A stretch of 64,000 bases of DNA from Shewanella psychromarinicola. Its GTDB lineage: Bacteria > Pseudomonadota > Gammaproteobacteria > Enterobacterales > Shewanellaceae. The DNA lies in the NCBI RefSeq assembly GCF_003855155.1, contig NZ_CP034073.1, positions 4,278,001 through 4,342,000 on the forward strand, in the 5' to 3' direction. Shown here piece after piece: positions 52,559 to 61,654 of this stretch. Below the pieces are notes generated by a model. The model saw only the letters and a list, made by a program, of their open reading frames with translations. It was not told where the DNA came from and did not search any database. The position numbers were made by a program, and so were the translations under genes. Each line of letters opens with the position of its first letter. Position 1 is the stretch's first letter.

Positions 52559-53107
52559 TTACTCGCCGTCAAACTCGCATAAACTTAATACTTTAATTCC
52601 CATACCTTGTAAGCGTTTCTCGCCACCAATTTCTGGTAATGAGATAACAAAGGCAGCATGGCTCACTTCTCCGCCTAATTGACGAATAAGTTTTACTGTA
52701 GCTTCAATCGTGCCACCGGTTGCTAACAAATCATCGATAACCAATACTTTGTCATTGGCATTAATGGCATCGGTGTGAATTTCTAAGGTATCTTTACCAT
52801 ATTCTAATTCATAGGTTTGGCTAATGGTTTCGCGAGGTAATTTACCTGGCTTACGTACCGGCACAAAACCAACACCTAGCTCTAATGCCAACGGCGCACC
52901 AAATAAGAAGCCACGCGCTTCGGTGCCGACAACTTTAGTAAAGCCTTTTGATTGGTAATGAGCAACTAAAATCGCAATAGTGGCTTTATAGGCGTCTGCG
53001 TTTTCTAATAAACTAGTCACATCGCGGAACATAATGCCTGGTGTAGGGTAATCAGGAATGGTTTTAATGCTCTGCTTAATAAGCGCTAAACTGTCTTGGT
53101 TCATCAT
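52559..53107 (-). CDS. apt: Adenine phosphoribosyltransferase
   Basis: The 182-residue enzyme has [56 protein letters not shown] and the PRPP loop [16 protein letters not shown]. It salvages adenine to AMP. Two adjacent ATGs (53107 and 53104) are possible starts. It heads the conserved apt-dnaX-ybaB order. Confidence 0.96.
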   Translation of the reverse strand: MMNQDSLALIKQSIKTIPDYPTPGIMFRDVTSLLENADAYKATIAILVAHYQSKGFTKVVGTEARGFLFGAPLALELGVGFVPVRKPGKLPRETISQTYELEYGKDTLEIHTDAINANDKVLVIDDLLATGGTIEATVKLIRQLGGEVSHAAFVISLPEIGGEKRLQGMGIKVLSLCEFDGE

Positions 53108-53146
53108 AATTAGTTAACTCTGTATAAAAGTGATTACGCAATAAAA

Positions 53147-53169
53147 AAGTCCACGTAAATGGTGGACTC
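53147..53169 (-). terminator. ybaN terminator
   Basis: AGTCCAC and GTGGACT pair around a 7-base loop, followed by six T on the minus strand. It separates ybaN from apt. Confidence 0.8.
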
Positions 53170-53242
53170 TGATAAAAATACTAAGCAGATTTTATGCCCG
53201 TTTAATCTCAGTTGCAACAGGCTTATATTAACTGGCTATTTA

Positions 53243-53608
53243 TTATTCTAACTCTGGGATCCGCCACAAGAAAAATAATAAAACAAGCATCATGCACAAC
53301 AACATAATCTTCACCCATACTATCGGCACAATAATAATACTAATCATAAAACTTAGGCCGCTCATTAGCATGGCTTTTCGCTTTAGTGATCGACTTAATG
53401 CCCGCTTTGATTGCCACTGATGAATACCTTCAGCAAACCAAGGATGAGTAATTAGCCAATAATGAAGACGCTCACTGGAACGCGCAAAACAAAACGCAGC
53501 CAGTAAAATAAATGGCACCGTAGGCAACAAAGGCAGCGCAATACCAATGATGCCTAACACTAGACTGCACAAACCAATAATAAGAAAAAATCCGCGTTTA
53601 ACCGCCAT
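53243..53608 (-). CDS. ybaN: DUF454 inner-membrane protein YbaN
   Basis: From the ATG at 53608 (GAGGA 5 nt upstream) the protein has 121 residues and four hydrophobic helices. LGIIGIALPLLPTVPFILLAAFCFARSS and the C-terminal LFFLWRIPELE match YbaN of E. coli. It lies before apt, as in other gammaproteobacteria. Function unknown. Confidence 0.9.
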   Translation of the reverse strand: MAVKRGFFLIIGLCSLVLGIIGIALPLLPTVPFILLAAFCFARSSERLHYWLITHPWFAEGIHQWQSKRALSRSLKRKAMLMSGLSFMISIIIVPIVWVKIMLLCMMLVLLFFLWRIPELE

Positions 53609-53630
53609 AAGCGTCCTCATACAAGCAAAA

Positions 53631-53652
53631 AACCACTCTAACAGAGTGGTTT
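53631..53652. terminator. Terminator between the 39-residue gene and ybaN
   Basis: AACCACTCT and AGAGTGGTT pair around AAC, with a run of six T on the minus strand. It follows the small membrane-protein gene and precedes ybaN. Confidence 0.8.
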
Positions 53653-53691
53653 AATAAGACAATATCATCGCAGGTTAACCTGAAGTAAACG

Positions 53692-53811
53692 TTAAATTAA
53701 TCCTGTTACAGTCAACCATGAAAGACTTGCGGGTAATATAGGAATTAACAAAACTAAAATAAAACCAATAAGATAAAAGATGTTAAACGGGTCTTTGAAC
53801 GGCTGACTCAT
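53692..53811 (-). CDS. Small single-span membrane protein, 39 residues
   Basis: A short frame begins ATG at 53811 with AGGA 6-7 nt upstream and ends in TAA at 53692, followed 40 bp later by a terminator. The product begins MSQPFKDPFNIFYLIGFI and has one hydrophobic helix (about 11-34) ending in SWLTVTGLI. Signals for translation and termination are both good, so I regard it as real. It lies downstream of the RiPP cluster on the same strand, 170 bp after the DUF2063 gene. No family recognised. Confidence 0.6.
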   Translation of the reverse strand: MSQPFKDPFNIFYLIGFILVLLIPILPASLSWLTVTGLI

Positions 53812-53983
53812 GATTATTCCTACATTGAAGATGTTGTTACTGCAATTACTGGCATCTTTCACTCGTTATGTTAAGTCAACATTTAGGTTAACTTTGCGGA
53901 CAACGGATGTGATGCAAGTCGCAAAAAGTGGCCTATCTTAGACCTATCCTCACAAAATAAAAACCTTAAATATACTAAGTCTA

Positions 53984-54745
53984 TTATGCCTCAATTGATG
54001 AAATAACAATGCCCTTTTGTGCCAATTGTTGCAATAGAGGTAAACAGCCAGATAACAGAGTTTCACTGGGCATTTGTGGGTAATGTTCGTTTAACCAACT
54101 AATAATGGCATCTACCGTTACACCTTGTTGAGAAAGGCTCATTTGTTCAATGTAAGCCAGCACTTGAGCGCTTAACGGTGTCAGTTGCAAAAAAGCGACT
54201 TCATCACCTGCATCTCTAAATACACAAAAAAACTGCGCTTGCGGTGTCGGTTCAATGGGTTGGTAGTCAAGGCTAATATGTTGAACATCAAAGGCATATT
54301 GCGCCACCTTGGCACAGGCCGCTAGGCACAAGCTATGCTGGCTTAGTTCGCCGGTATTGATCAATTGAGACGTGGGCGTATCAGGCGCTACAGCTACACA
54401 CAACTCTAGCCATTCATAATGTGCTAACGGCAACATAAAAACAGGATCATCTTCTGTTATATGATATTCGTGTTGTAAAAAGGATAAAAACTCGCCCGCA
54501 ATTTCAACAAATATTGGCGTTTGACAATCATGCTTCACAAAAAATTGCTGCACTAATGTCTGCCATTGCTCATCCTGATACAAACTTTTAAGCACCGGAA
54601 AAGCACTCGACACGAAACCGACAATGTTATTAAAAAATAGCTCTCGGTAAACTTGCATTCGCCGCAGCTCTATTCCTTCCGGTAAGGGTAAACTGGGATT
54701 ACGGATATAATCCATAAATTGCTGTTGGATCGCGATAAAACTCAT
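53984..54745 (-). CDS. DUF2063 RiPP maturation partner (BufC/HvfC-type)
   Basis: The 253-residue protein has an N-terminal DUF2063 domain (about 5-95) with RRMQVYRELFFNNIVGFVSS and FPVLKSLYQDEQWQ, followed by a family C-terminal domain (LPLAHYEWLELC and onward). DUF2063 proteins are partners of DUF692 enzymes and are thought to bring the precursor peptide to them. Its ATG overlaps the DUF692 stop by one base (TAATG), with GGAAGG inside the DUF692 gene, so the two are translationally coupled. It probably forms a heterodimer with the DUF692 enzyme. Confidence 0.88.
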   Translation of the reverse strand: MSFIAIQQQFMDYIRNPSLPLPEGIELRRMQVYRELFFNNIVGFVSSAFPVLKSLYQDEQWQTLVQQFFVKHDCQTPIFVEIAGEFLSFLQHEYHITEDDPVFMLPLAHYEWLELCVAVAPDTPTSQLINTGELSQHSLCLAACAKVAQYAFDVQHISLDYQPIEPTPQAQFFCVFRDAGDEVAFLQLTPLSAQVLAYIEQMSLSQQGVTVDAIISWLNEHYPQMPSETLLSGCLPLLQQLAQKGIVISSIEA

Positions 54746-55602
54746 TATACCTTCCTCACGAATGACTGCTGAGCTAAAGCATCTTGTTGGTATTGATGGA
54801 TCTGATTGATCTCGTTCAGCAAAACTTTGGTTTTAGGAATATTAAAATCGCGTTCGAGTAATGTTGGATGCACACCGTGTAATTGATAGCATTGCTGTAA
54901 TAATGCCCATACAGGATCAATAATATCCGCACCATGGGTATCGATCATTAAATCGATGTCTTGTTGGTAATGTCCTGCTATATGTAAATATTCAATACGC
55001 TCGGTCGGCATGGCAGCCAAAAAGGCATGGGCATCATATTGATGGTTAATTGAGTTAACATAAATGTTATTAACATCGAGTAGCAGTTTACAGTCCGCTT
55101 CTTGTAAGACTGCATTCACAAAATCGACCTCACTCATTTGTGCACCAGGTGCCGCATAAAAAGAAACATTCTCTAAAATAAACGGACGCTCGAGTATGTC
55201 TTCGACTTGCTTTATCCGCTTAGCGGTATGGATGACTGCATCATCAGTAAATGGGATCGGCATCAAATCATACATATGGCCAGTACCAGAGCAATAACTT
55301 AAATGCTCTGAATACACTTCAATATTATGCTCATCCAAAAAGCGTTTTATATTGTGTACAAATTGACTATCTAGCGCTTCAGGACTACCAATTGATAACG
55401 AAAGTCCATGGCAGAAAAAAGCATATTGTTCAGTTAATTGCTTAAACTGACGTCCAAACTTGCCACCGAGCGTCATCCAGTTTTCAGGTGCGACTTCAAA
55501 AAACTCGATTGCAGTTGGCACATGCCGACAAAACTCATCCAGCATTTCGCGACGAAGCCCTAACCCGACATTGGCTAAGCCATCAGCATGATTTGTCGAC
55601 AT
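54745..55602 (-). CDS. DUF692 multinuclear iron enzyme (BufB/HvfB-type)
   Basis: The 285-residue TIM-barrel protein has the DUF692 ligand set: H65 in FFCHGLSLS, E99-H100 in YSEHLSYC, E144 in ENVSFY, D176 in LDVNNIYVN, H207 and H211 in LHIAGH, D221/H223 in DTHG and ERDFNIP. The opening VGLGLRREMLDEF and FFEVAPENW are also diagnostic. DUF692 enzymes (MbnB, TglH, HvfB) use two or three irons and oxygen to modify precursor cysteines. The upstream precursor with EGKCG repeats is the expected substrate. AAGGA precedes the ATG. Confidence 0.92.
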   Translation of the reverse strand: MSTNHADGLANVGLGLRREMLDEFCRHVPTAIEFFEVAPENWMTLGGKFGRQFKQLTEQYAFFCHGLSLSIGSPEALDSQFVHNIKRFLDEHNIEVYSEHLSYCSGTGHMYDLMPIPFTDDAVIHTAKRIKQVEDILERPFILENVSFYAAPGAQMSEVDFVNAVLQEADCKLLLDVNNIYVNSINHQYDAHAFLAAMPTERIEYLHIAGHYQQDIDLMIDTHGADIIDPVWALLQQCYQLHGVHPTLLERDFNIPKTKVLLNEINQIHQYQQDALAQQSFVRKV

Positions 55603-55658
55603 AATGCGTGTCCTTGAATTAATGAGTAATGCTAAAAATGAGTTAAAAAACAGATAAA

Positions 55659-55685
55659 ACTAAGGCCTGAAATTCAGGCCTTAGT
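55659..55685 (-). terminator. Hairpin between precursor and maturase genes
   Basis: ACTAAGGCCTGA and TCAGGCCTTAGT form a perfect 12-bp stem with a 3-base loop, followed by only TTTTATC on the minus strand. It lies between the precursor and DUF692 genes and probably acts as a partial terminator or RNA-stability element, giving more precursor than enzyme. Confidence 0.7.
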
Positions 55686-55726
55686 CTCTCAGATAAGTAC
55701 AGGCTTTATCAAATAAACACAGCTAA

Positions 55727-56062
55727 TTATTTCTGACCGCCGCACTTACCTTCTACGGTTTTTGCTGCAGAGTTCATCTTGTCGCCGCCACATTTGCCTT
55801 CAACGGCTTTTTCCGCTGACATTTTCATGTCACCGCCGCACTTGCCTTCGCCACATTTGCCTTCAGCAGCTTTTTCAGCTGACTTTTTCATATCACCGCC
55901 GCACTTGCCTTCACCGCATTTGCCTTCTCCGCCATCAAGCTGATAACCAGAAGTTAATTGTTGAAAACCAAATGGGTTAGCTTCTACTTGAGCGCTAAAG
56001 CCAGCCGTTATCACAACAGTACCAAGTGCAACCGCTAAAGTCGTTTGTTTGATTGAATTCAT
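55727..56062 (-). CDS. Bufferin/oxazolin-type RiPP precursor (BufA/HvfA-like)
   Basis: The 111-residue protein has a signal peptide (about 1-28, ending AQVEA) and a repetitive mature part with six EGKCG motifs at 46-50, 51-55, 67-71, 72-76, 88-92 and 104-108; all six cysteines of the protein are in them. A 21-residue unit (EGKCGEGKCGGDMKKSAEKA) is repeated in tandem, then shortened copies follow. Precursors with EGKCG motifs next to DUF692 and DUF2063 genes are known as bufferins or oxazolins, whose cysteines become thiooxazoles that bind copper in the periplasm. That role here is inferred. AAGGAAG precedes the ATG. Confidence 0.92.
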   Translation of the reverse strand: MNSIKQTTLAVALGTVVITAGFSAQVEANPFGFQQLTSGYQLDGGEGKCGEGKCGGDMKKSAEKAAEGKCGEGKCGGDMKMSAEKAVEGKCGGDKMNSAAKTVEGKCGGQK

Positions 56063-56388
56063 AATACTTATCTTCCTTATTTCTTATTTGTATAGGGTGA
56101 CCAACATCATTGCCGGCTTGCTTAAAGAGACCTGCAGTGAGTAAAGTTTATTGCAAAAAAACTAAAAAATGTGGAAAACATCCATTTATTTACCACAAAT
56201 AATTGCTAGGCGACCTAAAAATAGACTTCCAAAAAAGTTAACATAAACACTACAACAGTGCTATCAATCTGATTCTTAATAATAATTTATTCAATACCTC
56301 GACAAAAATATGCGTATAGTCATTTAGTGCTGCTATCAGATAATAAACACGTTAAAATAGCGGACTTTTGACTTCAGCAAGGTGTACT
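56063..56388. other. Divergent promoter region of the RiPP cluster and dusC
   Basis: About 325 bp, AT-rich. A TATACA at about 56090 on the minus strand could be a -10 for the RiPP precursor gene. No clear ECF-type promoter, metal-regulator palindrome or Fur-like site was recognised by eye. Confidence 0.4.
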
Positions 56389-57333
56389 GTGCGCGTTATT
56401 TTAGCTCCAATGGAAGGTGTGGTTGATGACCATATGCGTGAAATTTTATCTGCCATCAATCCATTTGACCTGGTTGTGACTGAATTTGTCAGGGTAGTAA
56501 ACATACTATTGCCTGAAAAAGTCTTCTATAAATTGTGTCCTGAATTACATCATCAAGGCTTAACGGCATCTGGCACGCCAGTACGTGTTCAGTTGTTAGG
56601 ACAAGAACCTGAGTGGATGGCACAAAATGCCATCAGAGCCATAGAGCTAGGGTCAAATGGCGTCGATGCAAACTTTGGTTGTCCAGCCAAAACCGTTAAT
56701 AAAAGTAAAGGCGGCGCCGTTTTATTGCAATATCCAGAAAACATTTACAATATCGTCAAAGCCATGCGCGACGCTGTACCGTCTGAACACCCTGTTACCG
56801 CTAAAATCCGTTTAGGTTATGAAGACAAGTCGTTATTTATGGAGAATGCTTTAGCCGTATATGAAGCTGGCGCAACAGAGCTAGCGATCCACGCTCGCAG
56901 TAAAACCGACGGCTATAGGCCACCAGCTTATTGGGAGTACATTACTGAAGTCAGAAAACGCTTACCCATTCCCGTTATTGCTAACGGAGAGATCTGGAAC
57001 GCAGCAGATGCACAACGCTGTATGGATGTCACTGGTTGTGACAGTGTGATGATTGGCCGCGGCGCAATATCCCTACCTAACCTCGGGGATACCATTAAAA
57101 CCGGTGCAAGCCCTTTTAGCTGGCAACAAACATTAAGCTTGTTAATGGCATATACCGACAAGGAGCTGAGTGGCCGCAAATCAGATTACTATCCCTCACG
57201 AATTAAACAGTGGTTTAGTTACTTAAACCGCCAATATCCCGAAGCGGATGCCTTATTTAGAGAACTGCGGGTGTTTAAAACTACGGAAGAGATTGTTAAG
57301 GTTTTACAGCATGCTCATCGGACACTTATTTAA
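56389..57333 (+). CDS. dusC: tRNA-dihydrouridine(16) synthase DusC
   Basis: The protein starts at GTG 56389 (AAGGTG upstream), giving RVILAPMEGVVD as in other Dus enzymes, and has 314 residues. It shows the FMN-binding barrel: the catalytic Cys in NFGCPAKTVNKSKGG, TAKIRLG, IHARSKTDGYRPPAYW, PVIANGEIW and MIGRGAI. The YRPPAYW stretch is typical of DusC. It reduces U16 of tRNA. The longer frame from TTG 56368 is not needed. Confidence 0.93.
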   Translation: MRVILAPMEGVVDDHMREILSAINPFDLVVTEFVRVVNILLPEKVFYKLCPELHHQGLTASGTPVRVQLLGQEPEWMAQNAIRAIELGSNGVDANFGCPAKTVNKSKGGAVLLQYPENIYNIVKAMRDAVPSEHPVTAKIRLGYEDKSLFMENALAVYEAGATELAIHARSKTDGYRPPAYWEYITEVRKRLPIPVIANGEIWNAADAQRCMDVTGCDSVMIGRGAISLPNLGDTIKTGASPFSWQQTLSLLMAYTDKELSGRKSDYYPSRIKQWFSYLNRQYPEADALFRELRVFKTTEEIVKVLQHAHRTLI

Positions 57334-57628
57334 TCCTCCCTCTTTGTGAATATTACTAACCTAAACTCCTATTGATCTTTATCAAATGAGTCATCAATAG
57401 TTTTAGTTACATAGAGGTTGCCTTGAAGCGTATTCAACAAAGCATGGCAAGTATTGAACAGCAAAGAGCTAACAGATCTAAGTTAATCGCTGACGAATAA
57501 GCATTGGTATTGTCTTACCGCTATGCGTGGATGATCAATATGTCAATTCGGCATACCTAATCTGGATTGTCTAAACCAAAAACAACACGTGCAATGTCAC
57601 AAAATGAATCAATAGTAAATTATTATTC
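57334..57628. other. Intergenic region, no gene seen
   Basis: Just under 300 bp between dusC and the DksA-like gene. No RNA element or complete ORF was recognised. Confidence 0.45.
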
Positions 57629-58111
57629 ATGTCTTTATCGCAAAAATCTAATCGAGAATTGATCTTAGTCATAACGTCTGAAATTTTTGTGCATAGAATA
57701 GAATTTATACATTGGCATAGTCAATTAAGGTTATCTCAGTTGCACAACATTCAGGACATACAGCAAAGACTACAACAACTCGAAAATATTTTGAGGCGTG
57801 AGTTAATGCTACATATAAAGGATTTATCAAAAACAACTGAAGTAGCCCATATATCAATGGATACCTCCCTTGGGCAAGTTATTGATTACCTGTCAAAAGT
57901 AAAACTCGTTGACACAGAAATATTCACCAAGCTAATGAAGCTTGATGCCGCACATTGCCAGCTTGAGCTTGGTCTTTATGGACTCTGCTCTGATTGTGAA
58001 ATGGACATAGAACCACCACGCTTAATCGCCGATCCAACGGAACAGCGTTGTACTCATTGTGAACAAAGATACCGTCGCGAACATCGACATGAGTTACGCT
58101 TAAATCACTAG
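57629..58111 (+). CDS. DksA/TraR-type zinc-finger protein
   Basis: The 160-residue protein has a helical N-terminal part and a C-terminal C4 zinc finger: YGLCSDCEMDIEPPRLIADP followed by RCTHCEQRYRR, the layout of DksA/TraR family proteins (C-x2-C-x17-C-x2-C). The central helices (about 30-115) could form the coiled coil that enters the RNA polymerase secondary channel. It is longer than TraR and diverged from housekeeping DksA. A decayed copy of its last 45 codons lies at 61959-62097. Confidence 0.82.
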   Translation: MSLSQKSNRELILVITSEIFVHRIEFIHWHSQLRLSQLHNIQDIQQRLQQLENILRRELMLHIKDLSKTTEVAHISMDTSLGQVIDYLSKVKLVDTEIFTKLMKLDAAHCQLELGLYGLCSDCEMDIEPPRLIADPTEQRCTHCEQRYRREHRHELRLNH

Positions 58112-58147
58112 CAATCTTTAACTAACCACCACAAAATTGTTTAATCT

Positions 58148-58213
58148 TAACAATATCTAGCGATAACAATATCCAGTATTAAAATATCCAGCATATAACA
58201 ATATCTAGCATTA
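58148..58213. repeat. Degenerate 16-18 bp tandem repeat
   Basis: Four copies of a TAACAATATCYAGC-like unit follow one another between the DksA-like gene and the shared terminator. No function is apparent. Confidence 0.6.
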
Positions 58214-58224
58214 AATGGGTGCCA

Positions 58225-58257
58225 TAAAAAAGACCTACACCTCTGTGTAGGTCTTTT
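58225..58257. terminator. Bidirectional terminator
   Basis: AGACCTACAC (58231-58240) and GTGTAGGTCT (58245-58254) form a perfect stem with A and T runs. It serves the convergent DksA-like and TonB-receptor genes. Confidence 0.88.
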
Positions 58258-58312
58258 CGCTATAGAAAATAAAAATCAATCACACTTTCTAATGTCTAAC
58301 AGCACCGTTATC

Positions 58313-60841
58313 TTAGAACTTAACCGTTACACCGCCGTAGTATTGACGACCGATAGTGTCATACACTTCTGGTACCGTACCACCATCACTTCCATTAGAT
58401 ACGCCTGAAGGCTCTTCGTCAGTGATGTTTTTCACACCCGCACTGAAGGTAATCATGTCCGTAACATAATAAGTACCCGCTACGTTGTGGTACAAAATCG
58501 CATCCACTTTTTCACCAGTCCCTAAGTCGTCCATTTCACCGATATAACGGTTGAAATAGTTAACACTCCAGCTGTCTTGACCCGCTTGAATACTGAAGTT
58601 GTTACGAACTTCAGCATACGCACCAAAGTTACCGTCAATCTTGTTGGTGTAATCATTGTCTTCTTGTTCGAAGTTCAATAAGTAGGTGGTGTCATTACTG
58701 ATCTTCCAATCTAAAGTTAAGCCTTCAAAATGATACGCTAAGTTGAAGTCTACACCGCTAGTATCTTGGCTACCTACGTTTGTTAACGAGTTAGTTACGT
58801 TAGACAGATCACCGTTTTCACCGATGTTAAAGGTTTCACAGGCAGCTGCAGAGGCGTTAGCAAAACACTCATTTAAGCCAGCTTGAACGTCTAAACGAGT
58901 GATCGCGTCGGTCACTTTAAAGCGCCAGTAATCAAGGGTTAATGATAGACCGTCAACATAGCTTGGTGAGTAAACTAAACCAGCTGTATAAGAATCTGAC
59001 TCTTCAGCCTTTAGCTCATCATCGGAAGTGTAACGAACCAAGATCTGTGGATCTTGAGCGTTTTCCCATGGGTCATCTAAGTAATCGAAAGAACCTGTGT
59101 CACCACCGAATAGTTCACTGATACTAGGCGCACGGAAACCTGTTGCCGCGACACCTCGGAGCATTAAATCATCAGTGGCTTCATAGGTTAAGCCTACTTT
59201 CCACGTTGACGCTTTACCAAATGTTGAGTAATCGTCATAACGCAGGGCAAATTCACCGGTTAATTTTTCAGTGAAAGGCACGCTGACTTCTTCAAACACA
59301 GACATGACATTGTAATTACCATCTGTCGCATCTTGTTGTGCAGCAGTGCTGTCACCCGCAACAGTCACTGGATCTGGATTGTAAAAGCCGCTTTCATAAT
59401 GGTATTCAGCACCAATAGCAAATGCGACAGCACCAGCACTTAGGTCAAATAATTCACCATTTAAGCCAGCAGAAACAACGTGTTGTTCGTTACCGCCATC
59501 AGAATTTTCGGTAAAACTAATGTCATTAACAATTGCACCTGTTAATGGATCACCACTGAACCATGCATCTTGGTTAGCATAAACCGATTGCTTAAGATTG
59601 GTGGCATTGATTAAGTTTTCAACTTGAGAATCCGCTTTATTTTTACCATAGGTGTAAGCGATATCCCAGTTCATACCCGTATTGATATCAAAGTCACCGG
59701 CAAGGCCTGCAGAAAGGCGAAATGTGTCAGTGTCTTGAGAATAAATACGAGGACCTGCATCAGTTGTACGACGACGATAGTTAACTCGTCCAGTATCATC
59801 AGCTTCGATGCCACCATCAGTCATGGCTTGATCAAGGGGAATACATGCCGCACCAGCAGTCACACCTGGAGCATCACAAACGTTTAGCATAACATCGGCA
59901 GGTTGTGCCGCCATTTGTTGGTTAGACTGACGCTTAGTGTAAAGAACATCGCCTGTTAGGACTAAATTATTGTCGAGTTCTTGAACCATGTTAGCAAATA
60001 AACTGTAACGCTCGTTTGGTGTTTGGAAATAGCTGCTTGTGGAGTAGTCATAACCAGTTGAACGATCAACCCAGTTCCCTGCATCATCACGTACTTTACC
60101 GCCTAATGAACCCGTTGGTAAAAATGAGCTATAACCAGGGGTTGTCCAATCACGATCGGATTGAATTATGCTTTCACGCTTTGAATACGCAGCACCAATA
60201 GTGTAGTTACCATCGTCAGTGTTAAAGCCATATAAACCACTGATCTCGCCAGTCTCACCATCGCTTTCGCTAGTCGTGCTTCCATTAACATCTAATTGAA
60301 AACCTTCAAAATCTTTTTTGGTGATGATGTTAACGACACCGGCAATCGCATCAGAGCCGTATACCGCTGAAGCACCATCTTTTAAGATTTCAACACGAGA
60401 GATCATCGCCACAGGGATAGAGTTCAAATCGACAGAGCTGTCCGCGCCAGAACCAGAGTTCACCATGCGACGGCCATTTAATAACACTAACGTACGTTGT
60501 GAACCCATACCGCGTAAGTCAACTTGTGCCACACCGTCGGCGCCATTGTTGGTGCTAGAACCAACTGCTGCACCCGCCATTGATGTTTGAGCTTGAAGTA
60601 GTTGGTCAACTGAAGTGAAACCTTCGGCGCGAATGGCTTCGGCTGAAATGATGGTTACTGGAGAAGCCGTTTCCATATCTTGACGTTGAATACGAGAACC
60701 CGTTACTTCGATTCTTTCCACTTTCTGTTCATCGGCTGCCAATGCGACTGAAGAAAATAAGCCTGTAGTGGCGACACTTGTTGCGGCCACAGCTAATAAA
60801 CTGCGGCGAATAGCCTTAGCCGTTAATGTTATTGAACTCAT
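58313..60841 (-). CDS. TonB-dependent receptor
   Basis: From the ATG at 60841 (GGGAG 7 nt upstream) the protein has 842 residues. A long signal peptide ends near VALAA. A plug domain follows with ERIEVTGSRIQRQ (TonB-box region), QVDLRGMGSQRTLVLLNGRR and SAVYGSDAIAGVVNIITKK, then a 22-strand barrel ending in the outer-membrane signature GGVTVKF. A two-cysteine loop (NECFANASAAACE) is present. It belongs to the broad Shewanella/Xanthomonas type with unknown ligand (peptide or carbohydrate likely). It is paralogous to the receptor at 62199. Confidence 0.92.
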   Translation of the reverse strand: MSSITLTAKAIRRSLLAVAATSVATTGLFSSVALAADEQKVERIEVTGSRIQRQDMETASPVTIISAEAIRAEGFTSVDQLLQAQTSMAGAAVGSSTNNGADGVAQVDLRGMGSQRTLVLLNGRRMVNSGSGADSSVDLNSIPVAMISRVEILKDGASAVYGSDAIAGVVNIITKKDFEGFQLDVNGSTTSESDGETGEISGLYGFNTDDGNYTIGAAYSKRESIIQSDRDWTTPGYSSFLPTGSLGGKVRDDAGNWVDRSTGYDYSTSSYFQTPNERYSLFANMVQELDNNLVLTGDVLYTKRQSNQQMAAQPADVMLNVCDAPGVTAGAACIPLDQAMTDGGIEADDTGRVNYRRRTTDAGPRIYSQDTDTFRLSAGLAGDFDINTGMNWDIAYTYGKNKADSQVENLINATNLKQSVYANQDAWFSGDPLTGAIVNDISFTENSDGGNEQHVVSAGLNGELFDLSAGAVAFAIGAEYHYESGFYNPDPVTVAGDSTAAQQDATDGNYNVMSVFEEVSVPFTEKLTGEFALRYDDYSTFGKASTWKVGLTYEATDDLMLRGVAATGFRAPSISELFGGDTGSFDYLDDPWENAQDPQILVRYTSDDELKAEESDSYTAGLVYSPSYVDGLSLTLDYWRFKVTDAITRLDVQAGLNECFANASAAACETFNIGENGDLSNVTNSLTNVGSQDTSGVDFNLAYHFEGLTLDWKISNDTTYLLNFEQEDNDYTNKIDGNFGAYAEVRNNFSIQAGQDSWSVNYFNRYIGEMDDLGTGEKVDAILYHNVAGTYYVTDMITFSAGVKNITDEEPSGVSNGSDGGTVPEVYDTIGRQYYGGVTVKF

Positions 60842-61654
60842 GAATAAACTCCCTATAACTTGAATATAACTTGGAATAAAATAAAACAAGTCATTATATT
60901 TTTAATTATGAATAATTGGTCATTCCCAATCATTGAAAAACATTATTAATGAATAAAAATCCTTTAGTCAATATGGACAACATGTGAACAACATCACATT
61001 TAACATCTGGATTGATAATTAATTTGACTTAAACTTATTCGCTCAATAATCAATGACTTAAAAAATTTAACTATCTTTACTAAGATTATTAATATTTTAA
61101 AACGTAAAAAGAAAACAAATAAAATACGCAAAAAAAACAACCAAACACACAGAATAAAACACAACGCAAACTTAATTAACAACTACCACACAATTACCCA
61201 TAAAATGCATCAACAATTAAATGGTAATATTTAAAAAATAAATTACTGATTGTCGTAAAAATAATCAGAATGACATTTCAAAATTACTGAGTATTTATTC
61301 AAAAAAATAACTCATTCGTCTTTTTTAGCCGATCTTTATTCAAATAACGATAATGCTTGCCTTGTAATGACTGTCATTTAGGCCTACACAACAACCGATT
61401 CGCTTACGTTATGTACAGAGGAGATCACACTTGAGAGGAACACAAAACCGATACACGAAGCTCATCAGTACTCAACATCTGAGTACAAATGTTAACTAAA
61501 TGTTATCTTGTTAGCTGCCATTATTCACCTACACTATATTGTGAATTGGGCCACATTGAACATTAAATAACAGGATTGACTAACCATTCAGCAACGTAAA
61601 TAGCTAAGCTATCAAAGCACAAAAAACAAGCAAGGAGATAATGCTCCTTTTTGA
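60842..61654. other. AT-rich region between paralogous receptor genes
   Basis: About 800 bp, very A/T-rich near 60880-61330. It should contain the promoter of the first receptor gene. GATAATG at 61349-61355 is half a Fur-like word but no full 19-bp box is seen. A short AAGGAG/CTCCTT hairpin lies at 61633-61650. Confidence 0.45.

Noticed and set aside
61340..61360. Fur-box-like GATAATG upstream of the receptor gene
   Set aside because: Only one hexamer-like word is present; the three-hexamer array needed for a Fur site is not seen.
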